Shown here: piece after piece, positions 13,566-21,151 of the stretch
Layout of the letters: each line of letters opens with the position of its first letter
Position numbering within the stretch: position 1 is the first letter of the stretch
IMG/VR virus record: IMGVR_UViG_3300036045_000039
Span: 1-36,875 of that record
From: a virus
Direction: 5' to 3' (one strand)
Length of the DNA: 36,875 nt
The notes under the pieces: model-generated
Told to the model about the DNA's origin: nothing
The model's database searches: none
Seen by the model: only the letters and a program-made list of their open reading frames with translations
Made by a program: the position numbers and the translations under genes

Positions 13566-13878
13566 GCATTTGCCCGCGCTGCGGCCCGACCAGTTGCAAG
13601 CGAAGCTGGACGAACTGGCCGACTTGCACGGGGTCAGCGGGGCGGGCAAGCAGTTGATCGCCGCCTCGCTGCGGGCGGCCTCTACGGGTGAGGCGGAAAC
13701 GGCTGCCAGCACGATCCGCTCCTTGCCCCCTGAGCGCCAGCGGGAAGTGTTGCGGGGTCAGCAGATGTTGGCGGCTGCCAGGGTCAGCAAAATGGCGAGC
13801 GCACGGGCGGGATTGCTGGCGATGAGCGATGCCGAGTGGGACGCGCTGGTGGAGGAAGCTGCCGAGGATGCCGAGTAA
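13537..13878 (+). CDS. Hypothetical head-module protein
   Basis: 113 residues starting MPNLPKTPRRHL inside the portal gene. A GGAGG (13526-13530) six bases before the ATG fixes this start. The protein is helical and Ala/Arg/Glu-rich (LDELADLHGVSGAGKQLIAASLRAAS...QMLAAARVSKMASARAGLLAM), ending VEEAAEDAE. Small helical proteins between portal and MuF-like genes occur in many phages. Function unknown; it could be an assembly factor. Confidence 0.65.
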   Translation: MPNLPKTPRRHLPALRPDQLQAKLDELADLHGVSGAGKQLIAASLRAASTGEAETAASTIRSLPPERQREVLRGQQMLAAARVSKMASARAGLLAMSDAEWDALVEEAAEDAE

Positions 13879-14485
13879 GCTCATCCAGGTGATGCTGCTG
13901 TTGTATCGGCGCACGCCGGAGGAAGCCCGCGCCCTGGAAAAGCAACTCATCCAGCAGCGGCGGCGCATCTTCCGGGCGGCGGTGAAAGAGGAACGCAACA
14001 AACTCGGCTGTACTGACCCGCTGCCACGCCAGGCTCCACGCGGCGATGATTACACGCAGCTCAAGGCCATGAGCCGCCTGGACGCGGATTCGATCACGGC
14101 GACCTGGAACCGGGATGTGGCGGGGCAACTGACCCGGTTGTACGAAGCCAACCCACGCGGCAATCGGCAGTATTACATCAGCAACATGGAACAGTGGGCG
14201 GCAGAACGCGCCGTCTGGAAAGACAAGCAGATCGCGCTCAACACCGAACTGACCACACGGGGCTACGCCCGCCAGCGTTTCTTCGACCAAAACCTCAGCC
14301 AGGGCGATTTCATCTTCATTGGGCCGCCGCCGGTGTGCGAGGTATGCGTGGGTCATTTCGCGGCGGGGGTGGTTGACCGGGACACCGTGCGCCGGAACCC
14401 GGCCCCCGTCCATATCAACTGCCCGCACGAGTGGGAGCCGGTCGCCCGCGAACAGGTCAACTGCGCCGATCTATGGCTCGGATAA
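13868..14485 (+). CDS. MuF-like minor head protein (putative)
   Basis: 205 residues beginning MPSKLIQVM; the ATG overlaps the previous stop. The N-terminal half is helical and basic. The C-terminus carries a Cys/His set VCEVCVGHF...PAPVHINCPHEWEP, the metal-binding-like ending found in phage Mu gpF-type head morphogenesis proteins. These proteins join the procapsid near the portal. The position between portal and scaffold fits. Its end converges with the antisense gene 14457-14666, overlapping by 29 bases. Confidence 0.65.
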   Translation: MPSKLIQVMLLLYRRTPEEARALEKQLIQQRRRIFRAAVKEERNKLGCTDPLPRQAPRGDDYTQLKAMSRLDADSITATWNRDVAGQLTRLYEANPRGNRQYYISNMEQWAAERAVWKDKQIALNTELTTRGYARQRFFDQNLSQGDFIFIGPPPVCEVCVGHFAAGVVDRDTVRRNPAPVHINCPHEWEPVAREQVNCADLWLG

Positions 14486-14666
14486 AACGCCGAAGCAGGA
14501 TAATAAACCAATCCAGTCGAGTAGGTGGCTGCTTGCCCGTGCTTTGCATGAAGTATGGAGCTTGATTGGTGGTTTCGAGCGGCACTTCATACTTGCCGGA
14601 CGCGCCGAATCGCTCCCGCAGTTGCCGCAAATCTTCCTCGGTTGTCTTTGCTGGTTGCTTATCCAT
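14457..14666 (-). CDS. Antisense small accessory protein (moron candidate)
   Basis: 69 residues starting MDKQPAKTTEEDLRQLRERFG; the C-terminus has a short amphipathic or membrane-touching helix (RLDWFIILLRRFIRAIDRRS). A GGAG lies eight bases before the ATG and a promoter candidate with near-consensus hexamers lies at 14691-14717. It is opposite in direction to the head operon. This is the pattern of a moron, an independently expressed gene inserted between late genes. Membrane association could mean a role in the infected cell, but function is unknown. An overlapping minus frame (14471-14692) is less convincing. Confidence 0.55.
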   Translation of the reverse strand: MDKQPAKTTEEDLRQLRERFGASGKYEVPLETTNQAPYFMQSTGKQPPTRLDWFIILLRRFIRAIDRRS

Positions 14667-14690
14667 GTCTTGTACTCCGTGAGTGCCACC

Positions 14691-14717
14691 ATTGTAATTC
14701 AAAATTCAGGCTGACAA
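14691..14717 (-). promoter_or_regulatory. Promoter candidate for the antisense gene
   Basis: Read on the minus strand, TTGTCA (plus coordinates 14712-14717) is followed after 15 bases by TACAAT (14691-14696). Each matches consensus at five of six positions. The spacer is shorter than the ideal 17. The start codon lies 24 bases beyond the -10, leaving room for the GGAG ribosome site. Confidence 0.45.
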
Positions 14718-14802
14718 CCCCCTACTCCCAATTTGATACGCTCAAAGCATCTACCGCACGCGCCGGGTATGCGCGGCCTGTTCGTGTAAGGATGGATGAG
14801 CA

Positions 14803-15447
14803 ATGACTGACCTCGCTCCGCAACCTACGCCCACGCCGGAACCACCGGCCACCCCGCCGGGCAACACGGGGGATGCTCCACCGGGGGCGCAATTCAACCA
14901 GGAACAAGTTGACCGCATGATCGGCGACCGCCTCAAACGGGCGGAAGGCACGTGGATGAAGAAGCTGCTGGAAGGATTAGGGGTGGATAGCCTCGACAGC
15001 CTGAAAGCGCGACTGACCCCGACCGCGCCTGCGCCGGATGCGGGAGCCGAACTCCAGCAGTTGAACGAACGGTTGCAGGCTGCCGAAACCAAAGCGGGTG
15101 AAGCCGAGCAACGCCTGACCGCCCTGCAACAGGAGCGCCGCACCGAAAAGCGGAACGGCATCCTGAGCAAGGCGCTGGCGGAGGCCCGTGCCACCGACCC
15201 GGAAAGCCTGCTGATCCTGCTCCACGCCAAACACGGGGAGCAGGTCGGCAAGGTTTTTGGTGCCGATGACAGCGCCGACCCCGACCAACTCAAGCAGTTG
15301 GTCGAGACGGCGCGGGCCGGGTTCAAAGGCTTCTTCGGCAGCGCCTGGCCAGGGGTGCCATCCAACGCAGGCGGGCGGACGCCGAACCCGGAAGGGCAGG
15401 CGCGGACGGCAGCCGCCAGAACCAATCAGAAAATCATTCGAGGATAG
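14803..15447 (+). CDS. Capsid scaffolding protein (putative)
   Basis: 214 residues. A proline-rich start (QPTPTPEPPATPP) is followed by a helix with QFNQEQVDRMIGDRLKRAE and a coiled coil at about 85-125 (LQQLNERLQAAETKAGEAEQRLTALQQERR). The end is Gly/Ala/Arg-rich (TAAARTNQKIIRG). This arrangement, and especially the F-[NT]-Q-[ED]-[EQ]-V-[DN]-x-[IM]-[IV] opening, is typical of phage scaffolds placed just before decoration and capsid genes. Scaffolds guide capsid shell assembly and then leave. It follows the antisense gene by about 136 bases. Confidence 0.8.
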   Translation: MTDLAPQPTPTPEPPATPPGNTGDAPPGAQFNQEQVDRMIGDRLKRAEGTWMKKLLEGLGVDSLDSLKARLTPTAPAPDAGAELQQLNERLQAAETKAGEAEQRLTALQQERRTEKRNGILSKALAEARATDPESLLILLHAKHGEQVGKVFGADDSADPDQLKQLVETARAGFKGFFGSAWPGVPSNAGGRTPNPEGQARTAAARTNQKIIRG

Positions 15448-15453
15448 AAACCT

Positions 15454-15849
15454 ATGGCTCCCCTGACTATCTCCTCGGCGCGGATCATCAGCGCCTGGGA
15501 CAAGTTCGACCTTCCTGCACAGGAAGCGTTCGATTACGAGGCCGTCCGCTTTCATACGGATGGTTCGGTTACACCGGCAAACGCCACCAACACGACCGAA
15601 AACAACTTCCAGGGCATCGCGGTCATCAAGGCCGAGCGGGTTGGTCGGGCGGTGACGGTCGTGCGTGGCGGGTTGGTCGATGTCGGCAATGCGCTGGACG
15701 CGATGGCTTTTGGTGCGCCGGTGTTCCTGAGCGACACTGACGGCGCGTTCGATACGGCGGCTGGCACGACCAGCGTGATTGCTGGCCGAGTTCATCCGAT
15801 CTGGAACGGCAGCATTGCCAATAAAGTCTTTAAAGTGGAGAAGGAATAA
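15454..15849 (+). CDS. Capsid decoration/cement protein (DUF2190-like)
   Basis: 131 residues starting MAPLTISSARI. The sequence is beta-rich with FQGIAVIKAERVGRAVTVVRGGLVDV, FGAPVFLSDTDGAF and VIAGRVHPIW, the layout of DUF2190-type cement proteins. These are lambda gpD-like trimers that stabilise expanded capsids. Position between scaffold and major capsid is the usual one. Confidence 0.75.
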   Translation: MAPLTISSARIISAWDKFDLPAQEAFDYEAVRFHTDGSVTPANATNTTENNFQGIAVIKAERVGRAVTVVRGGLVDVGNALDAMAFGAPVFLSDTDGAFDTAAGTTSVIAGRVHPIWNGSIANKVFKVEKE

Positions 15850-15854
15850 CCATC

Positions 15855-16937
15855 ATGCCGAATAACGTTGCTTATGGTTTCCACCAACTCCAAGACATTT
15901 TCAGCCAGCGTGCAAACGAGGTGAATGTGGAGGTCATCACGACCGCCATTGAAGCCTCGGCAGCCGCCCATACACAGGATATGGAAGCCCTGTTGGAAAC
16001 CTTAGTCCAGCCGCTGGTTGGCCCGCCGAAGAAGCGGGTCAAGGTTGGCGGTAGCAGCGAGTCCCAACCGCTTTCGCAGGATGGTACGCCCTTACCAGAA
16101 CGCGAAGGAGCGTCCTATGAAATCTCCGTTCCGTTCTGGCGCACGGGTAGCAGCATTGGCTTCAACCGCGAAGTGCGGGAGAAGATCACCATTGGCGAGC
16201 TGAACGAGAAGATGCTGGAACGCCAGCGCCAGGATGCGGGCTGGATGATCCGCCGCCTGCTGGCTTCGGTGTATACCCGCAGTGAGTGGACGTACCGGGA
16301 CGACTCGGACGACATTGGCACGCTCAGCATCAAGGGTCTCGCCAATGGCGACACGGATAGCTACCCCGATCTGAACGGCACCTTTGCGGTTGACGATCAT
16401 TATTCGGCGCAGGCTGCCGCCATTGACGATGTCAACAACCCCTTGCCCGCCATGTATAGCGAACTGTACGAACACCCATTCAATATGGAGCCGTTTGTGC
16501 TGTATGCCCATCCTACGGAAGCAACTGCTATTAGTCTGCTAGGTGGCTTCACCGAAAACCCGACTCTCAACCCGTTCATCCAGTATGGCGATGTCACGCT
16601 GGCAAACGGGGTGGATGACTACCTGGGCTTCGGCAACCGCGTGATGGGCGTGTGTAACCAGTTCATCATTGTGGAAAGCCGCCGGATTCCGGCAGGCTAC
16701 CCCTTGGGGGTTGCGCTGGGGGGGGCGCGTCCAGTTTTCATCCGGGAAGAGCCGGAGGCGAACCTGCGCGGTCTTCAGATGGTACCGTTCGTCAAGGATA
16801 GCAACCACGCCGGCTTCGATTTCTACCGCAAGGCGGGCTTTGCTCCCTACAACCGGGTCGGGGTAGTGGTCAGGCGCATCGGCAACGCGACTTACGCCCC
16901 GCCGAGCGGCTACGATGCCTCAACGTTGCCGGGCTAA
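15855..16937 (+). CDS. Major capsid protein (HK97 fold expected)
   Basis: 360 residues, next after scaffold and decoration genes. The features include an N-terminal helix, a spike of strands with ASYEISVPFWRTGSSIGFNREV and a P-domain-like helix (EKMLERQRQDAGWMIRRLLASVY). The C-terminus has the axial-domain-like FIREEPEANLRGLQMVPFVKDSNHAGFDFYRKAGFAPYNRVGVVVRRIG. Gene order makes it the shell protein. No separate prohead protease is evident. The fold assignment follows from family knowledge; I cannot align it here. Confidence 0.82.
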   Translation: MPNNVAYGFHQLQDIFSQRANEVNVEVITTAIEASAAAHTQDMEALLETLVQPLVGPPKKRVKVGGSSESQPLSQDGTPLPEREGASYEISVPFWRTGSSIGFNREVREKITIGELNEKMLERQRQDAGWMIRRLLASVYTRSEWTYRDDSDDIGTLSIKGLANGDTDSYPDLNGTFAVDDHYSAQAAAIDDVNNPLPAMYSELYEHPFNMEPFVLYAHPTEATAISLLGGFTENPTLNPFIQYGDVTLANGVDDYLGFGNRVMGVCNQFIIVESRRIPAGYPLGVALGGARPVFIREEPEANLRGLQMVPFVKDSNHAGFDFYRKAGFAPYNRVGVVVRRIGNATYAPPSGYDASTLPG

Positions 16938-16942
16938 CCGCG

Positions 16943-17365
16943 ATGGCAACCCCCGCCGCACTAGCGGCTAAGAAAGCAGTGGCGATCCGGCAGATTCATG
17001 CGGCTGCTAATCGCCTGGCGGGGTATGCGGGGATAGAGCCGGTCTTGGTGCCGGCTCATGCCCGCGATACCGAACACTTGCAGGCAAACCAGTTAGAGGC
17101 CATTGGTCTGTGGCTGAATAGACTAGCTGATTTGATCGCGCCGATGGATGACGAGGGCGACGTGCCGCCGCTGACCGACGGACACGGCATCCCGGTGACG
17201 GACTTGCCGCTGGATGAAGACGCGGCCCAGGCCGAGGCGCTGGCGGCGGGCGACCTGGTGCTGGCGGAAAGCCTCAGCCCGGATGAAGCGTTGCCGGAAG
17301 CTGCGCCCGCCGAAGAACCCGTTGAGCCAACCCCGCGCCGCCGCAAGAAGCCGGCAGAGGGGTAG
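16943..17365 (+). CDS. Hypothetical protein after the capsid gene
   Basis: 140 residues. The N-terminal 70 are helical (AALAAKKAVAIRQIHAAANRLAGYAG, LEAIGLWLNRLADLIAP). The rest is a low-complexity acidic, Ala/Pro-rich region ending in a basic patch (TPRRRKKPAEG). Many phages have a small protein with such a tail in this slot; roles proposed for the position include head-tail joining, but no family is recognised here. Confidence 0.6.
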   Translation: MATPAALAAKKAVAIRQIHAAANRLAGYAGIEPVLVPAHARDTEHLQANQLEAIGLWLNRLADLIAPMDDEGDVPPLTDGHGIPVTDLPLDEDAAQAEALAAGDLVLAESLSPDEALPEAAPAEEPVEPTPRRRKKPAEG

Positions 17366-17371
17366 CCCGCT

Positions 17372-17749
17372 GTGACCACGCTCTCTACCGAGCAATTCGC
17401 CGACCTGCGCCTGCTGGTCGGCGATGAATGCACCCCCGCCTGGATTACGGACGAGCAGATTGACGCGCTGTACGTGCGGGCGGCGGGCGTGACGGTGGGC
17501 AATGCTGACCGTACCGAGGCGCTGACGGTGGTGTACATCATCCGCCGCTTGCTGGGCAAGGCGGCGGTCAAAGTGGATACGCGGAGCGACGTGGGAGGCG
17601 AGAGCCGCTCGCAGTGGTTCGATCACCTGCAGGACTTGCTCGGTTACTACGAGCGGTTGGCCGGGGTGAACGGCGGCACTTTGTTCACGGGGTCGCTGCA
17701 ACTGGGCATTGATGCGACCAATGAGGAAGCGTGGCTGGCGGATGATTAA
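17372..17749 (+). CDS. Head-tail connector protein (putative)
   Basis: 125 residues with a GTG start at 17372. The sequence is helical, with DEQIDALYVRAAGV, EALTVVYIIRRLLGKAAVKV and SQWFDHLQDLLGYYERLAG. This is the general profile of HK97 gp6/SPP1 gp15-type connectors that bind under the portal. The position after the capsid gene and before the gp10-like gene supports it. The call depends mainly on gene order. Confidence 0.55.
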   Translation: MTTLSTEQFADLRLLVGDECTPAWITDEQIDALYVRAAGVTVGNADRTEALTVVYIIRRLLGKAAVKVDTRSDVGGESRSQWFDHLQDLLGYYERLAGVNGGTLFTGSLQLGIDATNEEAWLADD

Positions 17750-18233
17750 CGTCACCATCACAGTGGATGCAGACATACTGGACGCGCTGGGCGAGCAGGT
17801 GCGCCGCGCCCCGGCGTTGGTCAAAGGGGCAGTACGGCGGCAGGTCAACAAGGAACGGCAGCGACTACGGGCTGAACTGAAGGTGACACCGGGGCCGCCG
17901 AAGTATCCGCTGCGCTGGAAAAGCGAGAAGCAGCGGCGGGCGTTCTTCGCCACCAATGGCTTCGGCAAGGGCATCCCGTACCAGCGGACAGGCAAGATGG
18001 TTGACGCGTGGGACTTGCAGACGGTGAACCTGCCCGACGGGTTGGAGATCAGCGCGGTCAACGAAACGGCCTACGCCCGATTTGTGATCGGCGATGATGC
18101 CCAGCCGTTCCACCTGGACACGGGCTGGCGGCAGGCCGCGCCCACCCTGGCGAACAGCCGCGCCCGGCTGGAAAACGACCTGATCGAAATCTGGTATACG
18201 CTGGATGATCCCCGCGCCGGGGTGCGACCATGA
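17742..18233 (+). CDS. Tail completion/neck protein (HK97 gp10-like, putative)
   Basis: 163 residues starting MINVTITVDADILDALG, overlapping the previous gene by 8 bases. The basic N-terminal helix (VKGAVRRQVNKERQRLRAE), the PYQRTGKMVDAW segment and the NETAYARFVIGDDAQPFHLDTGW segment resemble neck proteins of the HK97 gp10/SPP1 gp16.1 kind, where R-T-G-x-L and Y-A-x-x-V...G recur. It would close the head-tail joint. Confidence 0.6.
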   Translation: MINVTITVDADILDALGEQVRRAPALVKGAVRRQVNKERQRLRAELKVTPGPPKYPLRWKSEKQRRAFFATNGFGKGIPYQRTGKMVDAWDLQTVNLPDGLEISAVNETAYARFVIGDDAQPFHLDTGWRQAAPTLANSRARLENDLIEIWYTLDDPRAGVRP

Positions 18234-18706
18234 TAACGGTTGAACAGCGCGTGATTGAGCGGCTCAAACTGCTTTGCCCGCTGATCCCCGGCCTGGACGG
18301 CGGCGTGATTGACCCGACCGAAGGCCCGCTCTCTCCGCCGTGCATGGTGGTGGAGGACTGGCTGGGGGCGGGGCCGCGCCAGGCCACCCGCCAGCGCATC
18401 AGCAGCGCCGAATACGCCGTCACCCGGACGTACCTGCTGGTGCTGGTGGCGGATAACCTGTGCGATACCGCCGCGCTGGACGAGGCGGAGAAAATCAAGG
18501 GTATCCGGGCGGCGCGGCCCTGGATGGAGACGGTGCCGAAGTTCTTCCTGCCGCTACGGTTGCTCTCCTACAACCATGAGCCGCTGGCAGGGGTGCGCGA
18601 AGTCTCGCCCATGAGCGACAACGGCATTGACTTCATCACCTGGGCCAAGCGTATCTGGGTGGCCGTGCAGTACGGAATAGACATCACCACGTATGAATCA
18701 ACGTGA
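18230..18706 (+). CDS. Tail terminator-like protein (putative)
   Basis: 158 residues, starting four bases before the previous stop is complete. The layout is a helix (VEQRVIERLKLLCPLI), then strands (YAVTRTYLLVLVADNL, FFLPLRLLSY, KRIWVAVQYGIDIT). Its position directly before the tail tube gene is where lambda gpU/HK97 gp11-like terminators occur. No diagnostic motif is visible, so this is chiefly a positional call. Confidence 0.5.
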   Translation: MITVEQRVIERLKLLCPLIPGLDGGVIDPTEGPLSPPCMVVEDWLGAGPRQATRQRISSAEYAVTRTYLLVLVADNLCDTAALDEAEKIKGIRAARPWMETVPKFFLPLRLLSYNHEPLAGVREVSPMSDNGIDFITWAKRIWVAVQYGIDITTYEST

Positions 18707-18717
18707 AGGAGTGACCT

Positions 18718-19581
18718 ATGTCACGCGGTAACATTTACCTTTTCCAGAAAGCCTTCTTCTACACAGTGGACAGTAGCGGGCGTAGCTGGGGCCGCCTGAA
18801 CCCGGACGGCCCCAATACCCCGCCACTGACCAGCCATGCCTATGAACTGCGCGGGCCAATTAGCATGACCCCACCGCAAGGCTCAATGGCGCGTTCGATC
18901 TTCCGGGGGGGCGGGCAATTGGAAGGTTCGGCCTTCATGGGGCTGAATGAACTCAACGAAGGGTCTTTCGGGCTTTCGCAAGCCGATGCGGATGCCATTG
19001 CCCTGATGAGCGGCTCCCTGGTGGACAGCACCAGCCTGACCGGCGCGAAGATTTTCAGCAATAACCCGCTGCGCCCAACCCCGATGGTCGGCGGTTTGCT
19101 GTTCGGGGCGCAATTCCAGCGCCGGGACAGCACGGCAACCGATTGGTGGTGGCTTAATTATCCGCTGGTGACGGGCAAACTGGATGTCGGCGGCCTCACC
19201 CAGGAAGCAGGCACCAATCCGGTGCCAGTCACCTGCACCTTCACGCCATCGGCTTCTGGCTATTTCCCCAACGGTCGTCCGTTCGGCAGCGCCCAGGGCT
19301 GGTACAACAACCAGACCTTTGAGTACGCCATCACCACCCGCAAGGGGTTGGCGCTTTCCACCTTCATTGCCGATGGCGTGGCTACCTCGTTCATTGTCGG
19401 CTATCGACCCAGCTACAACGATGTTACAGGCGGCAATACCCAGAACTGGTTCGCCCGCAACGGCAACGCCCTGGTGCCGACCAGCTTCAACACCACCACC
19501 GGGGTAGTCGTCATGCCAACAACCGGCGCTGCCAACGATGTCAATGTGGTGCTGTACCAGACCGATTACCTCGCCATCTAA
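18718..19581 (+). CDS. Major tail tube protein (putative)
   Basis: 287 residues with a clear ribosome site (AAGGAG). The sequence is beta-rich with Gly/Ser/Thr/Asn bias (LRGPISMTPPQGSMARSIFRGGGQLEGSAFMG; FTPSASGYFPNGRPFGSAQGWYNN; AFIADGVATSFIVGYRP-like segment near 215). It lies between terminator and chaperone genes, the standard place for the tail tube subunit. The C-terminal 70 residues may form an extra Ig-like decoration domain (FIADGVATSFIV...FNTTTGVVVMPT). Confidence 0.7.
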   Translation: MSRGNIYLFQKAFFYTVDSSGRSWGRLNPDGPNTPPLTSHAYELRGPISMTPPQGSMARSIFRGGGQLEGSAFMGLNELNEGSFGLSQADADAIALMSGSLVDSTSLTGAKIFSNNPLRPTPMVGGLLFGAQFQRRDSTATDWWWLNYPLVTGKLDVGGLTQEAGTNPVPVTCTFTPSASGYFPNGRPFGSAQGWYNNQTFEYAITTRKGLALSTFIADGVATSFIVGYRPSYNDVTGGNTQNWFARNGNALVPTSFNTTTGVVVMPTTGAANDVNVVLYQTDYLAI

Positions 19582-19593
19582 ACGGAGGGTTCA

Positions 19594-19851
19594 ATGAACG
19601 ACTATCAAGCGCGGCTGGGCAAGGAAACAGCAGAGGGGCGGAAATGGCCCGCCCTGGACGCAGCGGGCTTCCCGTATGAGCGGGAAGCAGCGACCGTGCA
19701 GGGCATCGGCAACGGTCACTTTATCGTCAGGCCGATCAACTGGAATGATCCGGTGACGGAAGCGGCGCTGCGAGCGGCGGCAGCCGGATTGCCCGTTGAA
19801 CCGCTGGACGAAGCCGAGGACATCCTAGAGGCCAATGATGGCGCTGGTTGA
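19594..19851 (+). CDS. Hypothetical protein between tail tube and chaperone
   Basis: 85 residues with a GGAGG ribosome site. The sequence contains KWPALDAAGFPYEREAATVQG and HFIVRPINWNDPVTEAALRAAA. It is acidic at the C-terminus. No family is recognised. Its 3' end overlaps the chaperone gene by 14 bases, so it belongs to the same transcript and is probably involved in tail assembly. Confidence 0.6.
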   Translation: MNDYQARLGKETAEGRKWPALDAAGFPYEREAATVQGIGNGHFIVRPINWNDPVTEAALRAAAAGLPVEPLDEAEDILEANDGAG

Positions 19852-20281
19852 AATACCCACGCCAAACGGTGCCATCACGTTCGTTTTTGAGGGGTCGCGC
19901 AGGATGGGTCAGTTCCTGCTGGAAGACCAGATTACGCTCGCCGTGCCGGAAATGCAGGCCATCCCAATCGGCAGCGAGTCGCGTACTTGCTTTTTCAACT
20001 TCCGGTCATTCATGGCCCGTACAAAGGACATTCAGTTTGGGCCGGAATTAGCCGAGGACGAAAGCAACCTGCGCCTATTCTGGGAAGGACTTGGTCAACC
20101 GCGTGATTGGGCGCAGGAATGGCTGCGGTTCAATGAACTGGTTGACCTGACCATGCACGATACCTGGCTGAAGGCGTATGACACCGTTACGCTGGCCTTG
20201 CCGCTGGCTGCGCGACTGGAATTACAGGCGGAGGACGGCACGACCGCAAACCCAAAAGAGAGGCGGCGGTCGAAGAAGTAG
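19838..20281 (+). CDS. Tail assembly chaperone, short form (lambda gpG analogue)
   Basis: 147 residues (MALVEIPTPNG...). The ATG at 19838 is favoured over that at 19835 because AGAGG ends six bases before it. The protein is alpha/beta with a helical middle (LRLFWEGLGQPRDWAQEWLRFNELVDLTM). It lies between tail tube and tape measure as lambda G does. Its last codons contain the slippery heptamer CCCAAAA at 20251-20257, and ribosomes that slip back one base make the long form. The normal ending is the basic tail ERRRSKK. Confidence 0.75.
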   Translation: MALVEIPTPNGAITFVFEGSRRMGQFLLEDQITLAVPEMQAIPIGSESRTCFFNFRSFMARTKDIQFGPELAEDESNLRLFWEGLGQPRDWAQEWLRFNELVDLTMHDTWLKAYDTVTLALPLAARLELQAEDGTTANPKERRRSKK

Positions 20282-20286
20282 ACCGC
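20251..20286 (+). promoter_or_regulatory. Programmed -1 ribosomal frameshift signal
   Basis: In the zero frame the sequence reads C CCA AAA (20251-20257), a canonical X-XXY-YYZ heptamer. It is overlapped by a second, A AAC CCA (20248-20254). Eight bases downstream a six-bp hairpin GCGGTC/GACCGC (20266-20271 with 20281-20286, nine-base loop) forms. The zero-frame stop (20279-20281) lies just past the site. The -1 frame is open across the site and continues to 20556. All the elements known from phage G/GT frameshifts are present. Confidence 0.8.
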
Positions 20287-20556
20287 ATGGTGCGGGATTA
20301 CGTGGCGCGAGAAAATGCCTATGACCCGGAGGCGGTCATGCTGACGCGCCCCAGGCTGGTTTTGCACTACGCGCCGCACCTGGTACTGCGCGGGGCATTG
20401 GAGTATGAGCGCACCCAGCAGCGCCCGCGCCCGGAGGTGCTGGCCGAAGAAGATGAACATTGGCGCGAGGACATTGACACCATGCTCGACTGGTTGAAGT
20501 TCCACCGAGACTTCGGCAAACGCCCGCCTATCATCCGTGATGACCCGCCCGCCTGA
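20257..20556 (+). CDS. Tail assembly chaperone, -1 frame extension (lambda T-part analogue)
   Basis: After the slip the reading frame continues KREAAVEEVDRMVRDYVAREN and ends with PPIIRDDPPA, adding 99 residues to give a fusion of about 239. An internal ATG at 20287 exists, but no convincing ribosome site precedes it, so frameshifting is the better explanation. The added part is helical (YDPEAVMLTRPRLVLHYAPHL, WREDIDTMLDWLKFHRDF). In other phages the long form binds both the tape measure and the tube subunits. The stop codon sits in the loop of the terminator at 20543-20577. Confidence 0.72.
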   Translation, partial: REAAVEEVDRMVRDYVARENAYDPEAVMLTRPRLVLHYAPHLVLRGALEYERTQQRPRPEVLAEEDEHWREDIDTMLDWLKFHRDFGKRPPIIRDDPPA

Positions 20557-20577
20557 CAAGCGGGCGGGTGCTTTTTT
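20543..20577 (+). terminator. Strong intrinsic terminator after the chaperone gene
   Basis: A perfect 10-bp stem ACCCGCCCGC/GCGGGCGGGT (20543-20552 with 20560-20569), a seven-base loop and a following GCTTTTTT. The stop codon of the long chaperone (20554-20556) lies in the loop. It would end or attenuate late transcription before the tape measure gene. Confidence 0.85.
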
Positions 20578-20596
20578 GGTAGGGTGATAGACAGTG

Positions 20597-21100
20597 CTAG
20601 TTGTCTTCGTCCAGCGCAACATCCGGGCGCAGGCGGTTCCGTAGCAGGGTGTCCTTGCGGGTGGCAGTGATTTCGTCGGCGGGAACCAGCGGGACTTGTC
20701 GCTCGGTCAGACGGCGAAGTTCGCGCAAGGCGGCGGTATCGGCAGTCGGCCCATCTGTGATAGGCATTGGTTCAGCCGCGCGGGTGTTGCGCTCAATGCG
20801 GGCAAGGAAGATGGTCTGCCGAACCAATTGCTCGGCATTGTTGATCTGGATGCGAATGACTTCGGCGGTGGCCTGAAGGAAAAGTCCCAAAACAATGCCT
20901 GTAACAATTATTCCAAAACCCGCTCCGCGCTGGGCATCTGATGTGGGGACAATCTCGGCAGTGCCGTTAATGAAGTCATATTCAATTGAGGGTGAGGTTG
21001 CGGTTATAACACCTCCAGCGATGCCGATTAGAAAACTGAGAAATGCTATGACACGGAAAGCCCAAATCAATACACGGAGTACCGGATACTTTACTGTCAT
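20597..21100 (-). CDS. Antisense two-helix membrane protein (moron candidate)
   Basis: 167 residues, opposite to the tail operon. Two hydrophobic segments are visible at about 8-33 (LRVLIWAFRVIAFLSFLIGIAGGV) and 60-80 (GFGIIVTGIVLGLFLQATAEV). They are followed by a polar cytoplasmic-looking tail of about 85 residues with LARIERNTRAAEP and LRELRRLTERQ. A GGAG precedes the ATG by eight bases. No family is recognised. A membrane protein inserted between chaperone and tape measure genes, on the other strand, fits a moron acting in the host cell, for example superinfection exclusion, but that is inference. The 5' half is AT-richer than its neighbours. Confidence 0.7.
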   Translation of the reverse strand: MTVKYPVLRVLIWAFRVIAFLSFLIGIAGGVITATSPSIEYDFINGTAEIVPTSDAQRGAGFGIIVTGIVLGLFLQATAEVIRIQINNAEQLVRQTIFLARIERNTRAAEPMPITDGPTADTAALRELRRLTERQVPLVPADEITATRKDTLLRNRLRPDVALDEDN

Positions 21101-21151
21101 GATGGCAACTCCAAACCCGTTTTCTATAGGATAACACAGCAGTCAAACATT

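Noticed and set aside
14471-14692. Alternative minus-strand frame overlapping the small antisense gene
   Set aside because: Cys/Ser/Lys-rich product without domain-like structure; the other frame has a promoter candidate and ribosome site.
20287-20556. Independent small gene from the ATG at 20287
   Set aside because: No convincing ribosome binding site, and the frame is open upstream through a full frameshift signal.
20560-20596. Terminator for the antisense membrane gene using the 20543 hairpin
   Set aside because: On the minus strand the stem is not followed by a U tract; only the plus-strand reading has one.
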